A DNA stretch of 64,000 nt, from positions 1 through 64,000 of the forward strand of contig CAMVMG010000004.1 of NCBI GenBank assembly GCA_947168525.1, given 5' to 3'. A program made the translations under genes and the position numbers. Positions 1 to 7,936 of the stretch are shown here, piece by piece. Positions within the stretch are counted from its first letter, which is position 1, and every line of letters starts with the position of its first letter. Source of the stretch: an uncultured Bacteroidales bacterium. GTDB taxonomy: Bacteria > Bacteroidota > Bacteroidia > Bacteroidales > UBA932. The notes under the pieces were generated by a model. That model made no database searches. It saw nothing but the letters and a program-made list of their open reading frames with translations, and had not been told where the DNA came from.

Positions 1-114
1 TAGGGTGCACCGAAATGTGCACCCTAACCAGCAGACACCCCCGTAGGGTGCACCGGAATGTGCACCCTAGCCAGCAAATCACAAGATAGGGTGCACCGCA
101 CGGTGCACCCTATC
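1..114. repeat. Three GTGCAC-cored palindromes at 43-bp spacing
   Basis: Three near-identical inverted repeats lie at 1-26, 44-69 and 85-114. Each has arms TAGGGTGCAC / GTGCACCCTA around a six-base centre; the third is longer, with a 14-bp stem (85-98 with 101-114). The first bases of the TAGGG arms are exactly 43 bp apart (1, 44, 87). A fourth copy of the same palindrome sits at 14058-14083. There is no T-tract behind the hairpins on either strand, so they look more like REP-type or transcript-end elements than intrinsic terminators. The array may continue left of the window. Confidence 0.85.
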
Positions 115-135
115 TTTGATGCAAAAGGGGGAAAA

Positions 136-370
136 CGGTATCCGCTCGGGAAGCAAACCCCGCCAGTCCAAACGCAAACGGTATCCACTCGGGAAGCAAA
201 CCCCGCCAGCTCAAACGCAAACGGTATCCGCTCGGGAAGCAAACCCCGCCAGTCCAAACGCAAACGGTATCCACTCGGGAAGCAAACCCCGCCAGCCCAA
301 ACGCAAACTACATCCGCTCGGGAAGCAAACCCCGCCAGCCCAAACGCAAACTACATCCGCTCGGGAAGCT
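136..370. repeat. 43-bp tandem repeat, five units plus argS tail
   Basis: Units start at 136, 179, 222, 265 and 308, with exactly 43 bp between starts, and a sixth partial copy begins at 351. That sixth copy is the 3' end of argS: every unit carries a copy of the last ~18 coding bases of argS (its Leu-Pro-Glu-Arg codons, read on the minus strand). The units at 308 and 351 keep the argS-like bases up to the stop codon (CTACATCC on the plus strand); the four left-hand units read CGGTATCC instead. The array therefore looks like a tandem expansion that took in the end of argS. No ORF in it looks real. Confidence 0.9.
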
Positions 371-2132
371 GGATCCCCAGCAGGCCCATGGCGGAACGCA
401 GGGTACGGGCCAGCGTGTGGATGAGCTCCAGGCGGTACCGCAGCACGGCAGGGTCTTCCTCCTTGAGGATAGGCGTGTCGTGGTAGTACTGGTTGAACTC
501 CTTGGCCAGGTCGTATGCGTAGTTGGCGATGACAGCAGGACTGAGCGTCGCGCCGGCCTCCGACACCTTGCCGGGATACAGCCCAAGCAGCTTCACCAGG
601 CGGATTTCCTTGGCCGACGGCAGCACGGAAGCCGTGATATCGGCCGGGCCGAAAGCCACCGTGGCCTTGCGCAGAATACTGCAGATTCGCGCGTGCGTGT
701 ACTGGATGAAGGGACCCGTGTTGCCGTTGAAGTCGATGGACTCCTTGGGGTTGAACAGCATGGTCTTCTTGGGATCTACCTTGATAATGAAGTACTTCAG
801 CGCCCCAAGGCCGATCATCCGGTACAGCTTCTCCCGCTCGGAATCGGACAGGTCTGCCAACTTGCCGCTTTCCTCGGAAGTTTTCCGGGCTTCCTCGTAC
901 ATGCGCTGGATGAGGTCGTCGGCATCTACCACCGTGCCCTCGCGGGATTTCATCTTGCCCTCCGGAAGCTCCACCATTCCGTAGGACAGGTGATAGATCT
1001 GGCTGGCCCAGGCAAAGCCCAGCTTGGCCAGGATAAGCTTGAGCACCTGGAAGTGATAATCCTGCTCGTTGCCCACCACATACACGTGGGAATCCAGCTT
1101 ATAGGTAGCGAAACGCCGCTCTGCCGTGCCCAGGTCCTGGGTGATATACACCGAAGTGCCGTCTCCGCGGAGCACCAGCTTGCGGTCCAGGCCGTCCGCC
1201 GTGAGGTCGCACCAGACGCTGCCGTCCGGATCCTTCACAAACACGCCGTCGGAGAGGCCCTTCTGCACCAGTTCTTTCCCCAGGAGATACGTCTCCGACT
1301 CATGGTCTACCTGGTCGAAGGTGATGCCCAGCGCAGCGTAGGTTTCATCGAAACCCTTGTACACCCAGCCGTTCATCATGACCCAGAGCTCCCGCACGTG
1401 GGCGTCGTTCTGCTCCCACTTCACCAGCATGTCGTGCGCCTCCTTGAGCGAGGGCGCCTGTTTCCTGGCCTCTTCCTCTGCCATGCCGGAAGCCACCAGC
1501 TCCGCCACCTCCGCCTTGTACAGCTTGTCGAAGGCCACATAGCAGTCTCCCACCAGGTGGTCTCCCTTCTTGCCCGTGCTCTCCGGCGTAGCACCATTGA
1601 AGCACTTCTCCCAGGCCAGCATGCTCTTGCAGATGTGCACGCCACGGTCGTTGACAATAGTGGACTTCACTACCTCGTTGCCGCAGGCCTTGAGAATCCG
1701 GGAAACGCTGTCTCCCAGGAGGTTGTTACGGATATGCCCCAGGTGCAGGGGCTTGTTGGTGTTGGGGCTGGAGAACTCTACCATGATGCGCCGTCCGGTG
1801 GCGGGCAACTGCCCGAAAGAGGCATCCGCAGCCATGGCGGCAAGCGACTCGTTCCAGTAAACGGGCGAGAAACTCAGGTTCAGGAACCCCTTCACACTGT
1901 TATAGGCCGATATCTCCGGCACATGGTCTGCCAGCCATGCTCCGATGGCATTGCCGGTAGCGTCCGGAGCCTGATGCGTGATCTTCAGAAGCGGGAAGGT
2001 GACGAGGGTATAATCCCCCTCGAACTCCTTGCGAGTGACGGAAACCTGGAGGGAGGATTCCTCTACCGAGGCGCCATACAAAGCCTGGATGGCCTGGGCA
2101 GCCTTCTGCTGAATGAAAGCTTCCGGACTCAT
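351..2132 (-). CDS. argS: Arginyl-tRNA synthetase
   Basis: Class I aminoacyl-tRNA synthetase that charges tRNA-Arg in the cytoplasm. The 593-residue product has the usual family length, with an N-terminal additional domain (residues ~1-95), the HIGH-type signature HLGHIRNN (~residue 130), the Rossmann catalytic core, a KMSKS-equivalent KMKSREG (~residue 390) and a C-terminal anticodon-binding alpha-helical domain ending at LPERM. The ATG overlaps the stop codon of rpoD by four bases (ATGA), so the two genes are co-transcribed and probably translationally coupled. The last codons are part of the 43-bp repeat array that continues downstream of the stop. Assignment is secure. Confidence 0.97.
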   Translation of the reverse strand: MSPEAFIQQKAAQAIQALYGASVEESSLQVSVTRKEFEGDYTLVTFPLLKITHQAPDATGNAIGAWLADHVPEISAYNSVKGFLNLSFSPVYWNESLAAMAADASFGQLPATGRRIMVEFSSPNTNKPLHLGHIRNNLLGDSVSRILKACGNEVVKSTIVNDRGVHICKSMLAWEKCFNGATPESTGKKGDHLVGDCYVAFDKLYKAEVAELVASGMAEEEARKQAPSLKEAHDMLVKWEQNDAHVRELWVMMNGWVYKGFDETYAALGITFDQVDHESETYLLGKELVQKGLSDGVFVKDPDGSVWCDLTADGLDRKLVLRGDGTSVYITQDLGTAERRFATYKLDSHVYVVGNEQDYHFQVLKLILAKLGFAWASQIYHLSYGMVELPEGKMKSREGTVVDADDLIQRMYEEARKTSEESGKLADLSDSEREKLYRMIGLGALKYFIIKVDPKKTMLFNPKESIDFNGNTGPFIQYTHARICSILRKATVAFGPADITASVLPSAKEIRLVKLLGLYPGKVSEAGATLSPAVIANYAYDLAKEFNQYYHDTPILKEEDPAVLRYRLELIHTLARTLRSAMGLLGIQLPERM

Positions 2133-2989
2133 CCCAGATATCCTTTAAGCAGTTTGGACCGGGACGGGCTCTTGAGCCGGCGGATGGCCTTTTCCTTGAT
2201 CTGGCGCACGCGTTCCCGCGTAAGGCCGAACCGTTCTCCGATCTCTTCCAGGGTCATTTCCTGGCAGCCGATGCCGAAGAAAGACTTGATGATTTCCCGC
2301 TCACGGTCTGTGAGCGTGCTCAGGGCACGCTCGATTTCCGTATTCAAGGACTCGTTCACCAGGCCGCGGTCTGCGCTGGGGGAATCGTCGTTGGGGAGCA
2401 CGTCCAGCAGGCTGTTGTCTTCCCCTTCCACGAACGGAGCGTCTACGCTCACGTGGCGGCCGCTCACCCTGAGGGTATCCGAAATCTTGTCCTTGGGAAC
2501 GTCGATCATCTCTGACAGTTCCTCGTTGGAGGGCTGGCGCTCGTTTTCCTGCTCGAACTTGGACAGGGCCTTGTTGATCTTGTTCAGGGAGCCCACCTGG
2601 TTCAGGGGAAGGCGAACAATCCGGCTTTGCTCGGCCAGGGCCTGCAGGATGCTCTGACGGATCCACCACACGGCATAGGAGATGAATTTGAAGCCGCGGG
2701 TTTCGTCGAACTTCTCGGCGGCCTTGATCAGGCCCAGGTTGCCCTCGTTGATCAGGTCCGGGAGGCTCAGTCCCTGGTTCTGGTACTGCTTGGCCACGGA
2801 TACCACGAACCGCAAGTTGGCGCGGGTGAGTTTCTCCAGGGCGGCCTGGTCTCCTTTGCGGATCCGCTGGGCCAGTTCCACTTCCTCGTCGGGGGTGACC
2901 AGCTCTTCACGGCCGATTTCCTGGAGGTACTTGTCCAGCGACGCGCTCTCGCGGTTGGTGATGGACTTGGTGATTTTCAGTTGTCTCAT
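2129..2989 (-). CDS. rpoD: Primary RNA polymerase sigma factor (sigma-70/RpoD)
   Basis: Housekeeping sigma factor of the Bacteroidota type. With the start at [10 protein letters not shown] it is 286 residues, short because region 1.1 is absent, which is normal for this phylum. Region 1.2 is followed by region 2 ([15 protein letters not shown], then the -10 recognition helix around [10 protein letters not shown]), region 3 and region 4 with the helix-turn-helix [19 protein letters not shown] chose 2989 because the upstream extension runs through a terminator hairpin and lacks sigma homology. It lies between htrA and argS on the minus strand; its stop overlaps the argS start. This factor should read the TTTG/TAnnTTTG promoters listed elsewhere in the window. 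Confidence 0.96.
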   Translation of the reverse strand: MRQLKITKSITNRESASLDKYLQEIGREELVTPDEEVELAQRIRKGDQAALEKLTRANLRFVVSVAKQYQNQGLSLPDLINEGNLGLIKAAEKFDETRGFKFISYAVWWIRQSILQALAEQSRIVRLPLNQVGSLNKINKALSKFEQENERQPSNEELSEMIDVPKDKISDTLRVSGRHVSVDAPFVEGEDNSLLDVLPNDDSPSADRGLVNESLNTEIERALSTLTDREREIIKSFFGIGCQEMTLEEIGERFGLTRERVRQIKEKAIRRLKSPSRSKLLKGYLG

Positions 2990-3008
2990 TATCTCTACAA
3001 AAAAATTA

Positions 3009-3034
3009 CGGTCGGTCCCGCAAGGGACCGGCCG
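3009..3034 (-). terminator. Intrinsic terminator behind htrA
   Basis: An 11-bp GC-rich stem (3009-3019 with 3024-3034, loop GCAA, one wobble pair) is followed on the minus strand by a run of seven T. It sits in the 76-bp gap between the htrA stop and the rpoD start, so it probably ends or reduces transcription from htrA into rpoD. Confidence 0.7.
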
Positions 3035-3065
3035 CAATCCTTTTCTCTGGCAAGTGGCAAATCCC

Positions 3066-4511
3066 TTACTTGCCAAAACCGAAGTAGAACGCCCTTCCGT
3101 TCTTGTCCACACCTTCTATATACACGGCGCGGGATGCCTTCTTGGCTTTGGCAATGATGTCTTCGGGTTTTGAAACCTGCTCGTCGTTCACGTACACGAT
3201 GATTCCGCCTGCACGGGCGCCGGCATCGGCCATCTTGCCTTCACCGACAGAGACAATCTCCACACCGGAACGGAGCCCGAGGGCCTTCAGCGTTTCTGCA
3301 TCGGCCGGTTTGAGCCTTGCACCGTAGAAGACCACGGAGCCGTCTACATCCTTTTCACCGTTTTCGGTGGCGGCGGCGTGGAAGGTAACCGTTGTGGTTT
3401 TCTCCTTGCCGTCCCGGATGTAGGTGATCACGGCCTTGTCTCCGGGGTGATACTCGTTCACCTTGGCCTGTACGGAAGGAGCGTCCTTAACCTGCTGACC
3501 GTCAATGGCAATAATAACGTCATTCTTGGCCAGGCCGGCCTGCTCGGCGGCACTTCCCTTCAAAACCTCGTTAATATATACGCCCGAGACCGAAGAAAGT
3601 TTCATTTCGTCGGCAAACTTTTTATCCACCGTTACCATGGTGATTCCCAGCAGGGCGCGCTTCACAGAGCCGAAGTCGATCAGGTCTGCGGCCACGCGTT
3701 TTACGATGTTCACCGGCACGGCGAAAGAGTAGCCGGTGTAAGAGCCGGTCTGGGAGACGATGGCGGTGTTGATACCCACCAGTTCACCCTTCTTGTTCAC
3801 CAGGGCGCCGCCCGAGTTGCCGGGGTTCACGGCTGCATCGGTCTGGATGAACGACTCAATTTTGAATTCGCCGCTGCCGTCCGGCATGGAACGGCCCTTG
3901 GCCGACACGATACCGGCGGTGATGGTGCTGCGCAGCTGGGCGCCCAGCGGAGAGCCGATGGCCAGGACCCATTCGCCCAGGCGGAGCTGGTCCGAATCTC
4001 CCATGGGCAGCGTGGGCAGGCCGTTGGCATCGATCTTGACGATGGCCACGTCCGTAGCGGGGTCCGTGCCCACCACGGTAGCGGTGTACTGCTCGTTGTT
4101 GTTCAAGGTGACGGTAATGTTGGTGGCACCCTGCACCACGTGGTTGTTGGTGACGATGTAGCCGTCCTGGCGGATGATGACGCCGCTGCCGCTGCCCTTC
4201 TGCTCCCGGGAACGGGGCTGGCCGTATTCATCGCCGAAGAAGAAACGGAAGAACGGGTCGATGGTCTGGTACTGGGAACGGCTCTGGACCGTTACCTCTA
4301 CATAAACGACGGCCTCCACTGCGTTCTCTGCCGCATACGTGAAGTCCGGATAATCGCTTTCTGCCAAATTGACAGTACGGTATTCCACCGCATTTCCCTC
4401 GCTGTCATGTACCTGCGTGGCGAGCCTGGGTTCCGATGCACGCACCACCGCATACGCAGTGAGCCCGCCGGCCAGAATGGACAGCAAAACAGTCAAAAAA
4501 CCTCTTTTCAT
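3066..4511 (-). CDS. htrA: HtrA/DegP-type periplasmic serine protease
   Basis: Envelope quality-control protease (S1C family), 481 residues. An N-terminal hydrophobic segment (residues ~5-24) is a signal or anchor; the trypsin-like domain carries the triad His124 (TNNHVV), Asp154 (DVAIVKI) and Ser233 (GNSGGA). Two C-terminal PDZ-type domains follow (first ~residues 285-375, second, more diverged, ~395-481). It is transcribed away from the his operon and upstream of rpoD-argS, separated by a terminator-like hairpin. The start is the first ATG before the hydrophobic segment. No clear -7 box is visible upstream. Confidence 0.94.
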   Translation of the reverse strand: MKRGFLTVLLSILAGGLTAYAVVRASEPRLATQVHDSEGNAVEYRTVNLAESDYPDFTYAAENAVEAVVYVEVTVQSRSQYQTIDPFFRFFFGDEYGQPRSREQKGSGSGVIIRQDGYIVTNNHVVQGATNITVTLNNNEQYTATVVGTDPATDVAIVKIDANGLPTLPMGDSDQLRLGEWVLAIGSPLGAQLRSTITAGIVSAKGRSMPDGSGEFKIESFIQTDAAVNPGNSGGALVNKKGELVGINTAIVSQTGSYTGYSFAVPVNIVKRVAADLIDFGSVKRALLGITMVTVDKKFADEMKLSSVSGVYINEVLKGSAAEQAGLAKNDVIIAIDGQQVKDAPSVQAKVNEYHPGDKAVITYIRDGKEKTTTVTFHAAATENGEKDVDGSVVFYGARLKPADAETLKALGLRSGVEIVSVGEGKMADAGARAGGIIVYVNDEQVSKPEDIIAKAKKASRAVYIEGVDKNGRAFYFGFGK

Positions 4512-4595
4512 ATTAATACACGTTTAAACAATTTCATTTTTCCGTTCCCATTTTTTTTCAAAAGCTATGCCACCATGCAGAATAAATCCAAAAGA

Positions 4596-4626
4596 TTTGG
4601 ATTCTTAATAATTATTAATAACTTTG
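4596..4626 (+). promoter_or_regulatory. his operon promoter (TTTG-N19-TAACTTTG)
   Basis: A TTTG at 4596-4599 and a TAACTTTG at 4619-4626, 19 bases apart, match the Bacteroidota -33/-7 consensus exactly. Transcription should start only a few bases after 4626, that is close to 4630-4634. Confidence 0.85.
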
Positions 4627-4632
4627 CACTTG

Positions 4633-4689
4633 ATGACAAGAATGAGCGCATACATCCATCATCATCACCGTTCTGTGCAAGACCGGTAG
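4633..4689 (+). CDS. hisL: his leader peptide
   Basis: An 18-codon ORF reads MTRMSAYIHHHHRSVQDR, with four consecutive His codons at 4657-4668 and a TAG stop at 4687-4689. It lies between a strong promoter and a terminator hairpin directly upstream of hisG, the textbook layout of a histidine attenuator leader. The first ATG is within a few bases of the predicted transcription start, so the message may be leaderless; a second in-frame ATG at 4642 would give 15 residues and a short leader. The name hisL is given by analogy with enterobacteria; the peptide outside the His run is not obviously homologous apart from the MTR start. Confidence 0.85.
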   Translation: MTRMSAYIHHHHRSVQDR

Positions 4690-4748
4690 GTGATTCTTGT
4701 ATGTACATGCATAGAAGGGGCTTACCGGTACCGGTAAGCCCCTTTTTT
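4682..4748 (+). promoter_or_regulatory. his attenuator: terminator and candidate antiterminator
   Basis: Bases 4715-4744 form a perfect 30-nt palindrome (AAGGGGCTTACC arm, GGTACC centre) followed by a T-run at 4743-4748: a strong intrinsic terminator 18 bases before the hisG ATG. ACCGGTA at 4682-4688, which overlaps the leader stop codon, is exactly complementary to TACCGGT at 4723-4729 in the terminator's 5' arm and can serve as antiterminator strand. A weaker local hairpin pairs CAAGA (4678-4682) with TCTTG (4695-4699). Known logic: a ribosome stalled at the His codons shifts the fold towards readthrough. The exact alternative fold is inferred. Confidence 0.8.
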
Positions 4749-4765
4749 AATGAACAGACAGACAC

Positions 4766-5617
4766 ATGCTTAGACTGGCAATTCAATCCAAAGGGCGCCT
4801 CAGCGAAGAAAGCACCGCCCTGCTCCGGGAGATTGGCATCGACCTGGACGACTCCCACAGGAAATTTCTCCTGCAAGCCCCCAATTTCCCCCTGGAACTA
4901 CTGTATATGCGGGACGACGACATCCCGCAGGTGGTATCGGACGGCACAGCCGCCCTGGGCATCGTGGGCCTGAACGAGGTGGTGGAACGGGGGCTCCCCG
5001 TGCAGCTGGTGAAGCGGCTCGGGTTCGGCACCTGCCGCATCTCGCTGGCCGTTCCCAAAAACGCCGGCTACTATGGCCCTGACTGGTTCCGCGGCAAACG
5101 CATCGCCACCTCCTACCCCAGGATCCTGGGCGACTGGCTGCGGGAAAAGGGCATCGACGCCAGGGTGCAGATGATCACCGGGTCGGTCGAGGTGGCCCCT
5201 GCGGCCGGCATCGCGGACGCTATCTTCGATATTGTCTCCTCCGGCGGCACCCTGGTGGCCAACGGCCTGCAGGAAGTGGAGAAGGTGTTCTGGTCCGAGG
5301 CCGTACTCATCTCCAACGGCCATCTGGACGGGGAAGGCCAGGCCGTACTGGACGAGATGCTTTTCCGACTCGACTCCGCCATGGTGAGCCGCCGCAAGAA
5401 ATACCTCCTGATGAACATCCCCAGGGATGCGGTGGACGAGGCCATCCGGATTATCCCCGCCATGCGCAGCCCCACCATCATGCCGCTGGCCGCCGAAGGC
5501 TGGTGCTCCATGCACTCGGTGGTAGAAGAGGCCGACCTCTGGGAAAAGATCAAGCTCCTCAAGGCCATCGGAGCCGAGGGCATCCTGGTTCTGAACATCG
5601 ACAAACTCATCCCATGA
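4766..5617 (+). CDS. hisG: ATP phosphoribosyltransferase (long form)
   Basis: Catalyses the first, committed step of histidine synthesis, ATP + PRPP to phosphoribosyl-ATP. At 283 residues it is the long HisG form: two periplasmic-binding-protein-like catalytic subdomains (start LRLAIQSKGRL; PRPP-loop region GSVEVAPAAGIADAI at ~residues 140-155) and a C-terminal regulatory ACT-like domain (~residues 210-283) that binds histidine for feedback control. It is the first structural gene after the attenuator. Its stop overlaps the hisD start (ATGA at 5614-5617). Confidence 0.97.
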   Translation: MLRLAIQSKGRLSEESTALLREIGIDLDDSHRKFLLQAPNFPLELLYMRDDDIPQVVSDGTAALGIVGLNEVVERGLPVQLVKRLGFGTCRISLAVPKNAGYYGPDWFRGKRIATSYPRILGDWLREKGIDARVQMITGSVEVAPAAGIADAIFDIVSSGGTLVANGLQEVEKVFWSEAVLISNGHLDGEGQAVLDEMLFRLDSAMVSRRKKYLLMNIPRDAVDEAIRIIPAMRSPTIMPLAAEGWCSMHSVVEEADLWEKIKLLKAIGAEGILVLNIDKLIP

Positions 5618-6894
5618 CAAATATCTATATCAACCCCTCCAGAGACGCCTGGGAGGCCCTCTGCATGCGCCCTTCGGCCCGGAACGAGGCCGTGCGGGAA
5701 CTGGTGGAAGCCATCCTGGAGCGCGTCCGCACCCGGGGCGACGAAGCCCTGCAAGAGCTGTCCCTGGAAATCGAAGGCCGCCCCCTGGGCAGCCTGGAAG
5801 TGACGCAGGCCGAGCTGGAAGAGGCCGGCAAAAAGGTGTCGGCCCGCGTGAAGGAAGCTATTGGCCAGGCCTTTGAAAACATCCGTGCCTTCCACGAGGC
5901 CCAGCGGCCCCGGGAAATCTGCCTGGAGACCGCCCCGGGGGTGAAGTGCATCCAGCGGCCCGTCCCCATCGAAAAGGTGGGCCTGTACATCCCCGGTGGC
6001 AGCGCACCCCTGTTTTCCACCGTACTGATGCTGGCCGTCCCCGCCCGGATTGCGGGTTGCCCTCATGTGATTCTGTGCACCCCTGCCGGCAAAGACGGGA
6101 AAGTGAGCCCGGAAGTGCTCTTCGCCGCCTCCCTCTGCCGGGTGGACCGGATCTTCAAGCTGGGCGGGGCGCAGGCCGTCGCCGCCATGGCATACGGCAC
6201 CCGGACCGTTCCCCGGGTAGACAAGGTCTTCGGCCCCGGCAACCAGTATGTGACCACGGCCAAGCAGCTCCTGAGCGCGGGCACCGTGGCCATCGACCTG
6301 CCTGCCGGTCCGTCTGAGGTGATGGTGCTATCCGACGAAAGCACCTCCCCCGCCTTCGCCGCGGCCGACCTCCTCTCCCAGGCCGAGCACGGTCCCGACA
6401 GCCAGGTGATGCTCCTGTGCAAGAGCCTGCCCGTGTGCGAGGCTATCCTGAAGGAGGTGGACCGGCAGGCCGCCCTGCTCCCCCGCAGTGCCGTGGCCCT
6501 GCAGGCCCTGGACAAGAGCCGCGCCATCATCTTCTCCAGGCGGCAGGACTGTATCGACTTTGCCAACCAGTATGCGCCGGAGCACCTGATTATCGCCACC
6601 CTGGACCCCTGGAGCATCGCAGACCAGATCACCGCGGCCGGCAGCATCTTCGTAGGTCCCTACACGCCGGAAAGCGCGGGCGACTATGCTTCCGGCACCA
6701 ACCACACCCTGCCCACTTCCGGCTGGGCCCGCTCCTTCAGCGGCGTCAACCTGGACAGCTTTTACCGCAAGATGACCCTGCAGGAAATCTCGCGGGAAGG
6801 CCTGGAAGGGCTCCGGGACACCATCGTGCACATGGCCCTTGCCGAAGGCCTCCAGGCCCATGCCGGCGCCGTAACCATCCGAACCCATGAATGA
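5614..6894 (+). CDS. hisD: Histidinol dehydrogenase
   Basis: Zinc-dependent NAD enzyme that oxidises histidinol to histidine in two steps. The 426-residue protein starts at MTNIYINPSRD; the longer upstream reading is hisG in another frame. Visible signatures are GLYIPGGSAPLFSTVLM, the NAD region GGAQAVAAMAYGT, DLPAGPSEVMVLSD, the metal-ligand and active-site region around QAEHGPDSQ, and YAPEHL, with the conserved C-terminal SGTNHTLPTSGWAR. Length and motifs are typical. It overlaps hisG by four bases and hisC by eight. Confidence 0.97.
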   Translation: MTNIYINPSRDAWEALCMRPSARNEAVRELVEAILERVRTRGDEALQELSLEIEGRPLGSLEVTQAELEEAGKKVSARVKEAIGQAFENIRAFHEAQRPREICLETAPGVKCIQRPVPIEKVGLYIPGGSAPLFSTVLMLAVPARIAGCPHVILCTPAGKDGKVSPEVLFAASLCRVDRIFKLGGAQAVAAMAYGTRTVPRVDKVFGPGNQYVTTAKQLLSAGTVAIDLPAGPSEVMVLSDESTSPAFAAADLLSQAEHGPDSQVMLLCKSLPVCEAILKEVDRQAALLPRSAVALQALDKSRAIIFSRRQDCIDFANQYAPEHLIIATLDPWSIADQITAAGSIFVGPYTPESAGDYASGTNHTLPTSGWARSFSGVNLDSFYRKMTLQEISREGLEGLRDTIVHMALAEGLQAHAGAVTIRTHE

Positions 6895-7936
6895 GATAGA
6901 AAAACTGGTGCGGGAGAATATCCGCTCCCTCTCCCCTTATTCCACCGCCCGGGACGAGTACCAGGGCACGCCCGGGGTGTTCCTGGACGCCAACGAGAGC
7001 CCCTACCCCGGAGCGCTGGGCCTCAACCGCTATCCGGACCCGCGGCAGAAGGCCCTCAAAGCCCGTGTATCGGCCCTGAAAGGCCTGCCCGTAGCAAACA
7101 TCTTCCTGGGCAACGGCAGCGACGAGGCCATCGACCTGATGTACAGGATCTTCTGCACGCCTGGGAAAGACAATGCCCTGGTGATTGCACCCAGCTACGG
7201 CATGTACACCGTTGCGGCCGGCATCAACGACATCCAGCTGCGCAGCATCCCTCTGGGGCCGGATTTCTCCCTCCCCGAGGCGGCCATCCGGGAGGCTACC
7301 GACGCTTACACCAAGCTCCTGTTCCTGTGCAGCCCCAACAACCCCTCCGGCAACGCTTTCGATCCCGCGCAGCTGGAGCGGCTCATCGCCGGCTTCCCCG
7401 GCATCGTGGTTCTGGACGAGGCCTATGCCGATTTCAGCGCCAAGGGAAGCCTCCGCGCCCGGGTGTGCCAGTACCGGAACCTGGTGGTGCTGCAAACCTT
7501 CTCCAAGGCCTTCGGCATGGCGGGCATCCGCCTGGGAATGGCCTTTGCCGATGCGTACGTCATTGAGCTGATGAACCGGGTGAAATATCCCTACAATATC
7601 AGCCAGCCCGCCCAGGACGCCGCCTGGAAGGCCCTGGGCAGCACCCCGGAAGAGGAAGTGGCGGAGATTGTCCGGGAGCGGGAACGCCTCGCCGACCGCC
7701 TCCCCGCCTTCCCCTTCGTGCACAAGGTGTGGCCCTCGGACGCCAATTTCCTCCTGGTGCGGGTGGACGACGCCGACGCCCTGTACGGTTTCCTGCTGGA
7801 GCAGGGCATCATCGTCCGCAACCGCTCCCGCGTAAAAGGCTGCGAGGGGTGCCTCCGTATCACGGTGGGTACGCCCGCAGAAAATGAAAAACTCTTAACT
7901 TCCCTTGCCGACTATGAAAAAAGCCATCTTCGTTGA
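6887..7936 (+). CDS. hisC: Histidinol-phosphate aminotransferase
   Basis: PLP-dependent fold-type I aminotransferase, imidazole-acetol phosphate to histidinol phosphate. 349 residues; substrate motif DANESPYP near the N terminus, ANIFLGNGSDEAIDL, CSPNNPSGN, the PLP-contact DEAYADF, and the Schiff-base lysine region TFSKAFGMAGIRLG. ATG at 6887 overlaps the end of hisD; the 3' end overlaps hisB by 23 bases. Part of the tightly packed his operon. Confidence 0.97.
   Translation: MNEIEKLVRENIRSLSPYSTARDEYQGTPGVFLDANESPYPGALGLNRYPDPRQKALKARVSALKGLPVANIFLGNGSDEAIDLMYRIFCTPGKDNALVIAPSYGMYTVAAGINDIQLRSIPLGPDFSLPEAAIREATDAYTKLLFLCSPNNPSGNAFDPAQLERLIAGFPGIVVLDEAYADFSAKGSLRARVCQYRNLVVLQTFSKAFGMAGIRLGMAFADAYVIELMNRVKYPYNISQPAQDAAWKALGSTPEEEVAEIVRERERLADRLPAFPFVHKVWPSDANFLLVRVDDADALYGFLLEQGIIVRNRSRVKGCEGCLRITVGTPAENEKLLTSLADYEKSHLR

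Noticed and set aside
1..370. CRISPR array
   Set aside because: Regular 43-bp spacing suggests it, but the 'spacers' between palindromes are only 17 bp, the second array has no variable spacers at all, and no cas gene is present.
58..486. Repeat-encoded plus-strand proteins in the 43-bp array
   Set aside because: A 43-bp unit is not a multiple of three, so the frame shifts at each copy; no start signal or family resemblance is visible.
417..2657. Long plus-strand reading frame opposite argS and rpoD
   Set aside because: It runs antisense through two secure genes, has no recognisable domain and reflects the high GC codon bias.
4556..4876. Minus-strand ORF over the his leader
   Set aside because: It covers the promoter, attenuator and start of hisG in antisense and has no coding features.
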